Made by a program: the position numbers and the translations under genes. A stretch of DNA of 64,000 bases from positions 18,010,919 to 18,074,918 of the forward strand of contig NC_034010.1 in assembly GCF_000346465.2 (NCBI RefSeq), written 5' to 3'. The stretch comes from Prunus persica. Taxonomy: Eukaryota > Streptophyta > Magnoliopsida > Rosales > Rosaceae. Positions 37,752 through 47,064 of this stretch are shown one piece after another (positions within the stretch are counted from its first letter, which is position 1; each line of letters opens with the position of its first letter). The notes under the pieces were generated by a model that was given only the letters and a program-made list of their open reading frames with translations, was not told the origin of the DNA and did no database searches.

Positions 37752-38519
37752 CTGCGATGATAATAAAGCAGCTGGTTTTGATTCGTTCGGAAAGACTCAA
37801 TTCAAGTAATGTATTTGATTGTGTTGGGTTCAACTGTTGAAGTGGGCTTTTCTTTATTTTGGGACCAAAAAAGACAGCTATGGGGCCTACACGTAATTAT
37901 TGTCATGGATTTGGGCTTACTAAAAAGTTGGGTTTATTTTCAGATCATTTATTTTAGGAGCCTCCATATGTAAACTCATGTTCTTCTCGTTGATCGCTAC
38001 TCGTCTTAATATTTCAATAAAACGCCGTCGTCTTTCAGAAAAGGGTAAAGGGGAAAAATCAATTTTGAGGTGTAGTGTAGATGCCTCACAGTTTAGACTG
38101 TTAAGCGCGTTGACAAATTTCCTTAAAAAATATAAATATATAGTGAAACACCCATTCCTAGACATGAAACTATAAATATACCCTACACTATTTAAAACAT
38201 AGAAACACACCCAAAATAAACCCAAAAATCAACAATTGTATATTTTTTAATTTAATTAATAAGATGAAATATCTTTATTACCCTTTTTAATATTAAGTTA
38301 GTTTTGGATCTCGTTTGAAGCCTCCTCAGGTTTGACAACCTTAGGTTTGAAGCCTCAAGCCCCTCTCCTGCTTCAAACCACCATCTCTCCTCTGTTCTCT
38401 CCCTTCTTCCCTCTCTATGCATCTTTCTTCTTTGCAAGCAAACGCATAGCTCTCATTCTCTCATTCTCTTACTCTCTCACTCTCTCTTATTTTCAATTTT
38501 ATCTGAGAACGCTGAAACA

Positions 38520-38692
38520 ATGGTGAGAGAAATATCTCTGAGCTATACATTTCTACTTGATGATCTTCGTCAATATGCTTCTACCGACTATTACAATCAC
38601 TCTTAATCTCATTGCAACATCTTCGTTTTCCTCAGGTTGTCGCACAAAAAGTGAAGGAAGCGAAGATTACCGAGCAGGACTCGCTTCTTCTG
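38520..38692 (+). pseudogene. ASY1: Fragment of meiotic HORMA-domain gene ASY1 (exons 1-2)
   Basis: ATG at 38520-38522 is followed directly by a GTGAGA donor; exon 2 (38636-38692) reads VVAQKVKEAKITEQDSLLL and ends at a GTAACC donor. Together this equals the N-terminus of plant ASY1 (the ITEQDSLLL motif and the one-codon first exon are distinctive). ASY1 builds the meiotic chromosome axis. The next exon, encoding the start of the HORMA domain, is not found in the following 2 kb; instead come a 68 bp (TC)n tract, an RCC1-like fragment and minisatellite. This is a truncated copy with its 5' leader (CT-rich, 38340-38519), not a working gene. Confidence 0.75.
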
Positions 38693-38837
38693 GTAACCTT
38701 CGATCACTCATCAATTAGGAAATAGATCGCAAGTGATAGAAATCTGAATTGTTTGAAATTCTTCTGAAGTTTCAAGCTGATACTATTTCATTTATGTAAA
38801 TCTGATATGTTTTTGTTCAATTTTCGTTTACCTTCGT

Positions 38838-38842
<5 letters not shown>

Positions 38843-38911
<69 letters not shown>
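38843..38911. repeat. (TC)n microsatellite, about 34 units
   Basis: Uninterrupted TC run, the longest simple repeat in the window, immediately downstream of the ASY1 fragment. Confidence 0.97.
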
Positions 38912-38912
<1 letters not shown>

Positions 38913-39220
38913 GTTGAAGTTTGATATGAATTTTTGCTAAATTTTGAAAAATTTCAGTTCGAATAGTTCAAATATAAATCGTATCTGAAACAGACTGTGA
39001 TGATATAAGCTTTGACGAATACTTGATGATTCGTAAATAGATCTAAAGCTAACTGTTATTGTTCTAGAAATTTTAAGCACATCTCGTAGCATAAGCGTAT
39101 TTAATTTTGGAAAGCGTATTTAAGATGGTTTTATGACATAGTATTAATAGTGTACTTCTATGATGTATTATTAATAGTGTTTTTTTTTTCTTTTTGTAGA
39201 AGTATCTTCTTATTACTAGT

Positions 39221-39297
39221 ATACTTCACTGCTGGGGCTGGCAGGACAATGCTGATCAGCGATGCTGGGAAAGTTTATGCCTTTGGAAAGAACTCAA
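39221..39297 (+). pseudogene. RCC1-repeat-like gene fragment
   Basis: One frame reads AGAGRTMLISDAGKVYAFGKNS, the pattern of one strand of an RCC1 beta-propeller repeat (A-G-x-x-H/R-T-x-x-(I/V)-S-D-x-G-x-V-Y-x-(F/W)-G). Too short to assign a gene. It ends where the 27 bp repeats begin. Confidence 0.5.
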
Positions 39298-39302
39298 GAT
39301 GG

Positions 39303-39545
39303 TTCTATGACATAGTAATAACAAGATAGTTCTATGACATAGTATAAACAATGTACTTCTATGAAATGATATTAACAACGTTTTTCTATGGAATGATATT
39401 AACAATATACTTCTATGGAATGGTATTAACAATATACTTCTATGACATGGTATTAACAATGTACTTCTATGACATGGTAATAACAATGTACTTCTATGAC
39501 ATGGTATTAACAATGTACTTCTATAATATGGTATTAACAATGTAC
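39303..39545. repeat. 27 bp minisatellite, 9 units (array 1)
   Basis: Nine contiguous 27 bp units with consensus TTCTATGACATGGTATTAAC then AATGTAC. The last units are nearly identical and the first are diverged; two still more degenerate units lie at about 39124-39182. As 27 is a multiple of 3 the array is open on both strands (plus YFYDMVLTM repeated), which explains ORFs there. Not evidence of a protein. Confidence 0.92.
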
Positions 39546-39600
39546 TGTTGGTTTCTGAAAAGGATATCGGATGTCTTGTTGGGCTATTTTGGATTTTTTT

Positions 39601-40319
39601 TAGGGAGATTCACTATTATACCCAATATGGGGGCCAAAATTATAAAAATACCCTATATAAAATGGACTTTAGAAACACACCCAAAGTCCATTTACAACAT
39701 AACAAAAAAGCTTTTAACTTCTTATAAATTACAAAACTGCCATCAATTTCTTAAAACAAGCCCAACCCCAAAATCTCATAAAAATACCCAAAGCACTCAA
39801 TAGGGCATCAAAGTAATTTAATAATTAATATTAAATTCAATAAGGCCAGCTATCATTTTTTGGGTTTTTTTTGGGTTTGTTTATAGGAATTCAATTATGT
39901 AGGGTTTATTTATAATATTAGTGCTAGAAATGGGTATATCACTAAATATCTCTTTTTTTTTGGTTGATTTTTTTGTAAGAAATGGTATTAACAATGTACT
40001 TCTATGACATGGTAATAACAATGTACTTCTATGACATGGTATTAACAATGTACTTTTATAATATGGTATTAACAATGTACTTCTATGATATGGTATTAAC
40101 AATGTACTCAGGGCTTGCTGCGCTTATTTTGGGTTTTTTTTGAGTTTTTTGTGTTGGGCTTGTTTTAAGTTTATCAATGGCAATCATGTAATTTATAGGA
40201 ACTTTAACACTCATTTTTTATGTAGTAAATGGATTTTGGGTGTGTTTCTAAAGTGCATTTCATGTGGGGTTTTTTTATAATTTCAGCTCCTATTTTGGGT
40301 ATATTAGTGAATTTCCCTA
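39601..40319. mobile_element. TIR element, 719 bp, with 95 bp terminal inverted repeats
   Basis: Left end TAGGGAGATTCACTATTATA and right end (reverse complement) TAGGGAAATTCACTAATATA continue as inverted copies for about 95 bp, through TTTAGAAACACACCCAAA. It encloses the second 27 bp array. MULE-like; it shares its right TIR with the proposed outer element 38118-40319, so the two may be alternative descriptions of a duplicated end. Confidence 0.7.
39980..40107. repeat. 27 bp minisatellite, array 2 (one partial and four full units)
   Basis: Same unit as array 1 (TTCTATGACATGGTATTAAC then AATGTAC); full units at 40000, 40027, 40054 and 40081. Separated from array 1 by about 430 bp that include the left TIR of the 719 bp element. 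Confidence 0.9.
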
Positions 40320-40324
40320 AAAAA

Positions 40325-41195
40325 TAATAGCCAGGATGAAATAAATTTACTTAATTTCTCTTTTACAGATGAAGCGCATGAGCATCCCGTAGAGATCAGT
40401 CATTGCTTCATGGAGGAGTTTATATAAAGCAACCCATGCATTCATTTGAGTACCCAAAATGGATTAAGCGACTGAGCCTCAAACAGAAATCATCAAGTTC
40501 AAAGAGATTATTATCAAGTTCCGGATCCATTGTAAATCACAATATCTTAGACAGTCAATTAGTATTATTATTTTTTGATAAAAACGATATTAGGGGAGGG
40601 GGGATCAAACCTAAAACCTCAGGTGCATGAATAAATACTCTTAACTACTTGAACTACAAATCTCTTGCATCTTAGACAGTCAATTATGAATATAGCTATA
40701 AGACTGGAAAGTGATTATATCACATGTATATAAATACATGTGAAAAGGGTAGCAACAAATAATGGAGATTCATTTCCCTACTTTTTCCCACCACAGTGTA
40801 AATTCAATTTAAAACTTGAATGCTTTTTCTATGACTCTTTTTTTTTTAAAATTTCTCACGCGTCCAATCTTGATATATAATGGTTGTTGTTGCCATGAAA
40901 ATGCTGGTACTACAGAAAATGCTCAAAGCCCTGTTGGGTCACCTGCATCTGTTGATACTCATTTAGCTCCTATCATGGCATCTTTTTGTAACTATACTAA
41001 TTAAGTGCAAAGAGTATACAATCTTCTTCTGAAAATATGCGGTCATGTAGAAATCACGGAATCGTGTTGTAAGATGAGAACGAATACACCCAATTACTCT
41101 CAAATAAGTTTATGAATAATGATGGACCACATTTTTGTACCACATTTTAATACCAAATAATGTGGTAAGACATAAGTCGAGTGAGGTCAACTCTT
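40325..41195 (+). repeat. Duplicated block A, copy 1
   Basis: Closely similar, in order and orientation, to 45288-46835: CAGATGAAGCGCA, CATTCATTTGAGTACCC, AATGCTCAAAGCCCTG, GAGGTCAACTCTTGCAC. Neither copy shows a domain I recognise. Copy 2 stands just upstream of the DUF247 gene; copy 1 has no DUF247 after it. Confidence 0.8.
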
Positions 41196-41895
41196 GCACT
41201 CCCTTCCCCCTTCCCAAAGAAAAAAGAAACACTAAAATTCTGACTGAATGCAGGACAGGAAAAATGTTGCAGAAGGAGTGGAGTATAAAGAACCTGGCGG
41301 TGGTTAACGTTCTTGAGTCGACGACAATGGTGTCTGTTTGTCCTGTCGCTAGCTAGTGAGCTAGGCTTGTCATTGCCTTATTGCAAACAGAAAATTAAGG
41401 TTAATAAAAAGGGACTGGCTCCGTTGACCAGGCCCGAGTGGGAAAACATATGGTTAAACAAAACTTTGGATCCGTTGACCATCAAGGCGTGGCTTGGTTC
41501 CCTTAAAGATCATGGGATAAACTAAACTTAAACCAAAACTAAACTAAACTTAAACCAAGGCGTGGCGTGGCTTGGTCTTCGCCACTACTCAAAAACAATT
41601 AATTGAGTGTGGGTGTATACGTTCTCATATCTCACAACGATTCTGTGATTTTTGTTTTTCTGTTGCAGTATTTTTGGTTTTGATGTTATTGTTACTAGTA
41701 GGAAAGAGAAGCTTTGAAAGAAAAAAGGGAGAGAAATAAGAGGGAAGGTATTCTACGGTTCTGTCTTGTGCATTTGATTTGTTACTGATTTTTTCTTTTA
41801 TTTGCACCTGTGATTTTTTCTGTATTAAAATCGTGGGTTGCATGAACTATACTAGCTAGTTAGACAGCAATTGCAAGATCATTGCTTTGATACCA
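41196..41895. other. Spacer between duplicated blocks, no gene recognised
   Basis: Contains AAACTAAACTTAAACC-type short direct repeats (41520-41560). No supported gene. Confidence 0.5.
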
Positions 41896-42609
41896 TGCTA
41901 AAATAAGGGAAACAATCAGGGGCGGACGCACGTTGAGACAAGAGGGGTCGGACGACCCCTTGGAAGGCTGGAAAGTTGGCAAGGGACCATGAAAGCCCCC
42001 TTGGATAGCTGCTGGAAGCCCCCTTATATGCACGCCAACTGCTCGACGAAAGTCCCAGGAGGCAGAAGCTTTGCTGCGCAGCTGTGCTGCGGCTTGTGCG
42101 TCTTTTTTTTTTAAAAACAGCCTTGCCAAACGACGTCGTTTGGTCCAAGGCTCAGTCAAATTTTTTTTTTAAATGACCTGGCCTCAAAACGACATCGTTT
42201 TGGGCCAGTTTAAATATTAAAAAAAAGAAAAAAAAAAAAGAATGCAGCCCTTCGAATCTGCACAGCAGTCCCAAACCCTTCATTTCCAATTTCACACCTC
42301 CTCTTCCCACCCTGTCAAACCCTAACCTCTCCCAACCTCCCAACCTCCGACAACCTCCATCAACTCTTCGCCGGTGGCCCAGTGCCGATCACCGCTGCCG
42401 TTCGGAACTTTTACACTAAGCCCCCTTAACCACATAATCCTGGATCCACCACTGGAAACAATTATGGAAATTTTCTGTGTATTCTTCTCCCTTGAAGGCC
42501 AAGTAACCTTGGAGTTTAAGTAATTCTATTTACAATAGGAAATTAGAAATAGAAAATGAAACAAATTTTACAATTAATTAATACTGAAACGTCAACTCAT
42601 GCGCCAACA
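41896..42609 (-). mobile_element. Copia-type LTR, copy 1, interrupted by a hAT MITE
   Basis: On the minus strand it begins TGTTGGCGCATGAGTTGAC and ends CCTTATTTTAGCA, followed by TGGTATCA, the start of a tRNA-Met primer-binding site as used by Copia elements. Homologous to 58824-59061. The 538 bp hAT at 41917-42454 sits inside it. Only a few bases of internal region remain. Confidence 0.65.
41917..42454. mobile_element. hAT MITE, 538 bp, TSD GAAACAAT
   Basis: Ends CAGGGGCGGACGCACG (left) and CAGTGGTGGATCCAGG (right, reverse complement) with a perfect 8 bp duplication at 41909-41916 and 42455-42462. Near-identical length, similar ends and shared AACGACGTCGTTT motifs make it a sister of 19843-20381. 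Its short frames on both strands are not genes. Confidence 0.9.
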
Positions 42610-44152
42610 ATTCCCTATAGCAAATGAGGAAATTAAGTCACACCAATATGATTACGATCATTTTTCTTTCGAATGTTTAGGAACATTCAAATGACCTTTG
42701 TTTAATCATATTTAAAAATTTCATTATTTTACAATTATTATTTTTAAGGGAAATCATTTAACAATAATGACAACACCAATGGGTGAGATGGAGTCGTGTA
42801 TTTTCAGTCTCTGAAACAAAACTTCCAATTTATATGACATTTTGCTTATCTTCTTAGATTTCCCCTTACCATTGTTCCACTGGTGAGTCAGGAACAAAAT
42901 TCTGGCCACCTAACACCCGACGCATGAATTTTGTAATCAATTTGTAAGATTTCTTCTTTAAAAAAGTTCAATGCAGAATATTCTGTGACATGAAATCTTA
43001 AAGATATTAAGAACGTGATGTATAGTGTTCAGTTAGCGTTTAAAAAAATTGTAAACATGCATTTTCTTTGTGTATTCACGCAAAATTAGTTAAGGATTTG
43101 TTTTTAGTTTGGCAAACTTCAATATAATCATCGGTTTGTGACCTAAATTAATCTCGTTATAACAATGGACTTATAGGTATTTTATAAAAATTCTTTATCT
43201 AGCTAAACTTATTTGAAAGCCTCTTGATGCACGGGGAAGTGCATGTTAAAAATCAAATCTAGAATATTCCATCACGTGAAATGACATGAAAATTAATGAG
43301 TTGTTTCAATTATCTTTTTATTAGTTTCGTAACAGCTATATGTGTGGTCTTTGTAAATTCAAATCAAACATGTGAACGATTTGTCTGTAACTAAACAAAC
43401 TTAACATGTGAACGACTTGTCTGTAGCTAACGACTTGTCTGTAGCTAAACAAACTTAATATGTGAACGACTTGTCTGTAGCTAAATAAACTTATTTAATC
43501 CCATCATCGGCTTTATTGCCCAAATTTATATATAAGTGCCTCCCTGAATTTCTTTCCTAGTGTACATAAATATTGCTCATGTATACAGGTTCTTCCTTTT
43601 GTAATGGTTGTCATTTTAGAACCCTGGAGCCAGTTTTCATGTTTTAATGGAAGGAGATGGAGAAAGAAAGGGAAAATAAAAATTGAGACACAAGTAAAAG
43701 TAGTAAAAGAATATTCCATTGTAGAAATGAGTGGCATGGGAGAAATTGATGCAAGAGAGATTGCTCTTGTAATAAGGGGCTTTAAGATCCTCCTAATGGG
43801 CCTACAAGGTACATTTATTTGCTTATTACTTGCTTCTTCTTTTTTCTTAGTCATTGTCAATTTGCTCTTGATTCATTACTAGATTTAGCATAAATGCCAA
43901 ATAAAGATCATGTTTGTGAGATCTTGGAAATTTTATGGTGCTTAAAAACTATTTGTAGAATTTTGGATGTGATTAAAGGAAAGTACATGTATTTATGAGT
44001 TCGTAGTATTTTTTGGAGAATTTTTAAGAACTCGGCTGAATTTTTGATCTCTTCTTTTCCCATGTAGTTGGTGGTTCCAAAGAAAAAGAAAGGGGGAAAG
44101 GACGGTTTTTAGCTGGAAACGTGAGAACCCATTTCTTCAGTTCCTACTTCAC
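42610..44152 (+). repeat. Duplicated block B, copy 1
   Basis: Similar throughout to 59062-61135, starting at ATTCCCTATAGCAAATG and ending CAGTTCCTACTTCAC; the adjoining LTR is shared too, so it was duplicated with the block. An open frame at 43604-43882 (GRRWRKKGKIKIE, EYSIVEMSGMGEIDA, then a hydrophobic end) is partly preserved in copy 2, but I do not recognise it and the frame differs after GEIDAR. Confidence 0.8.
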
Positions 44153-44177
44153 TTTGTTCACCCCAATATTTAAATTA

Positions 44178-45283
44178 GAGATTTTCTATTTAAACTCCAC
44201 ACTTCTCTTTCTTCACCCCAATATTTAAATCATTAAGCTGTAAGTTTTATTATTGTGTAAAAAGACAAAAAAGTCATCCAACTTAATACTTAACCCTAGT
44301 ACATCTATTACACCCCACCACTCTTCATATTAAGTTTTAGAAAAATACAAACTCCTCTACATCATATTGCCAGAGACGTAGAACATTGACGAACATGCCT
44401 CTTTAAAATCTGCGTGGGAGCTGATGGAAAGAATTGTTGATTGTTTGGTTGTAATGATCATATTCTCTTCCCTTTGTTAATTGCTTGGCTGTTGATTGCT
44501 TTTGTTTTTGTTTTTGTTTTTTTTGCTAAAACCTGAATATTATGACATTGTTTTTCTTGAAACATGATTTAGGAACCAAATGTTGGATGCATTAAAACAA
44601 TTCTCAATATCTGATCAAAATGGGATGTTGATAAATTCATGTGATGTTCATAAGTCTTTGTTGATTGCTTTTGTTTTGTTTTTGTTTTTGTTTTTTGCAC
44701 TCTTGGCTATTGATTGCTTGGTTGTTTTGATTTTTATTTAAAATCTATACCTGATGTTTTGTGATCCTTTACTATTACATGTTTTGTCACAATAGTTTTA
44801 TTTTCATCCGACCTATTGGGTTTTATAAACTTTTATAAAGTTTTATCAGGTTTCATCTTCTTCCCTGTTTATCTCCTACAGTATATTGGTACAATTGAGC
44901 TAGAGGAAGTCAAACAATGAATCAACATAAAGTGCCTAAAGCTTCAATACATAGTGTTTCACTGTTTGAAAATTCTAGATGGCATTCGGAGGTACATAGT
45001 GCTTCAATACATATGAAACTTCCCTTTGCAACCTCTTAATCCCATGGTGTTTACAAAAAACTAATTTAATTACTTACTATTTCTCATGCGCAGAACGTAC
45101 CTCCTCCTCTAAGGGTAGCTTGTCTGGTTTAAATAGAAAATTTCTTTTATTTCTTATCTTTTCAGCTTGGGGTGTATTTAAGGGTAGTTTGGGAAGATAG
45201 TGAGGTTTTCTTAGAAATTGTGAAAATTTAAATTAAAAGTTGGGGTGAACTAAGAGAAGTGTGGGGTTTAAATAGAAAATCTC
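44178..45283. mobile_element. TIR element, 1,106 bp, about 52 bp inverted ends
   Basis: Left GAGATTTTCTATTTAAACTC and right (reverse complement) GAGATTTTCTATTTAAACCC continue with CACACTTCTCTT and TTCACCCCAA for about 52 bp. The interior has no transposase. No clear target duplication. It lies exactly between block B copy 1 and block A copy 2. Confidence 0.72.
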
Positions 45284-45287
45284 AAAA

Positions 45288-46835
45288 ATTATTGCCAAGA
45301 TAAAATAAATTTACTTAATTTCTTTTTTACAGATGAAGCGCAAGAGCAACCCATAGAGATCAGCCATTGCTTCATCACATTGCCTCATGGAGGAGTTTAT
45401 ATATATATAAAGCAGCCCATGCATTCATTTGAGTACCCAAAATGGATTAAGCGACTGAGCCTAAAAAAGAAATCAAGTTCAAAGAGATTATCAAGTTCCA
45501 TTGTAAATCACAATATCTTAGACAGTCAATTATTATTATTATTTTTTGATACAAGTCATATTTGGGGAGGCATAATCGAATCTAAGACCACAGGTACAAG
45601 AGTAAATACTCTTAATCACTTGAGCTACAAGCCCTTTGCATCTTAGACAGTCAATTATGGATATAGCTCAGGCTGGAAAATGATTATATCACATGTATAT
45701 AAAAGGGTAGCAACAAATAATGGAGATTCATTTTCCCTACCTTTTTTTTCCACCACAATGTATATTCAATTTAAAACTTGAATGCTCTATGACGTTTTTT
45801 TACTTATTTCCCACACGTCCAACCTTGAAATATAATGGTTGTTGCCATGAAAACTGCTGGTACTTCAGAAAATGCTCAAAGCCCTGTTGGGTCACCTGCA
45901 TCTATTGGTACTCATTTAGCTCCTATCATGGCATCTTTTTGTAACTATACACTAATTAAGTGCAAAGAGTATACGATCCTCTACTAACAATATGCGGTCA
46001 TGTAGAAATCACATAATTGTGTTTGTTTGTGCAAATAATCTCACGGGAGAATATTCGCTTCTAGATCCTTCAACCTTCGATCTTCCTTCTCTCTCTTCCT
46101 CGATTCCTGTAAAAAAGACTGGAGTAAATAGACCACACCCGGGGGGTGTTGGCCAAAGGCCCTCCGATGCCTAAGTTAGTTCGAGTGTTTGTAGGAAAAC
46201 AATAGCTAAGCAAAGGGTACGGAGTTTTATGTAGGGTGTAAACCGGGTGGCCGGAGCCGTGTGTGGTGGCCGGAGCCGTGGGGAGAAAATATGGAGAGTG
46301 GAGAGGGAGAGAGAGCTTCGGGTATTTTTCTCTGGTATAAGGAGTAGGTTTAGATGTAGGTTTAGATGTACCTTGAATGATGAATGAGGTCGTCTATTTA
46401 TAGGAGCCTCGGGGCTAGGGTTTCGTAGGAATGGGCCTGATAATATCTGAATTAAATAGACATTATCTCTTAAGAAGATAATATCTGATTTAAATGATAT
46501 TATCTTCTCTTTATTGTGATAATATCTTAATTAATGATATTATCTCTTTAAATAAAGATAATATCATATTAATTAAGATATTTATCCCAATTAATTAATT
46601 AGCCAGATAAACTGATTTAATTAATTAATTAAAGAGATAATCTTCTTTTCCACGTGGCGTGCCCTGATTGGAGACGAAAATATATGCTCCCACAGTGTTG
46701 TGAGATGAGAACGAATACACCCAATTACACTCAAGTAAGTTTATGACTTATGTCTTATCACATTTTAATACCAAGCAATGTGGTAGGATATAACTCGAGA
46801 GAGGTCAACTCTTGCACTCCCTTCCCCTTCCAATA
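45288..46835 (+). repeat. Duplicated block A, copy 2 (with LTR insertion)
   Basis: Counterpart of 40325-41195; colinear apart from the 671 bp insertion at 46024-46694, which is absent from copy 1 and so came after the duplication. Confidence 0.8.
46024..46694 (+). mobile_element. Solo LTR, 671 bp, TSD GTGTT
   Basis: TGTTTGTGCAAATAATC ... TATATGCTCCCACA, flanked by GTGTT at 46019-46023 and 46695-46699. The paralogous site in copy 1 (about 41060) has a single GTGTT and no insert, which is an empty-site proof. The AT-rich end contains many GATAATATC repeats (46440-46640). Confidence 0.88.
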
Positions 46836-47064
46836 TCTGATGAATTTACCTTTGAAATGCAAACAAAACACATTGAAAATTTATGAACTAGCTAGGAACT
46901 TGTCAATTGACATTTTAAACTCGCAGTACTCATCCGGATGTGGTACTAATGACAAAATTCTAGAACATTTGAATGAATGATGACATTCTTGAATACTGGA
47001 ATTTTGCCGGTGAAGCAGACTGTCACTTCCTATGTAGTACTAATTTTAGTTTCATTGTCACTAG

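Larger units (their letters stand above)
38118..40319 (+). mobile_element. Pack-MULE-like element carrying gene fragments (outer structure)
   Basis: The left side (about 38118-38225: GAAACTATAAATATACCC, then AGAAACACACCCAAAATAAA) is a diverged inverted copy of the right end at 40225-40319 (TTTTGGGTGTGTTTCT ... TTATAATTTC ... AATTTCCCTA). Between them lie the first two exons of ASY1, an RCC1-like scrap and a 27 bp minisatellite. Long TIRs enclosing pieces of unrelated host genes are what Pack-MULEs look like. No clear target duplication was found and the left TIR is degenerate, so the outer boundary is tentative. Confidence 0.45.

Noticed and set aside
39256..39803. Frames of repeated YFYDMVLTM (plus) and LLIPCHRST (minus)
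   Set aside because: Both strands are open because the 27 bp minisatellite has a period divisible by three.
39303..40107. 27 bp repeats considered as a CRISPR array
   Set aside because: There are no unique spacers; units are contiguous, and the genome is a plant.
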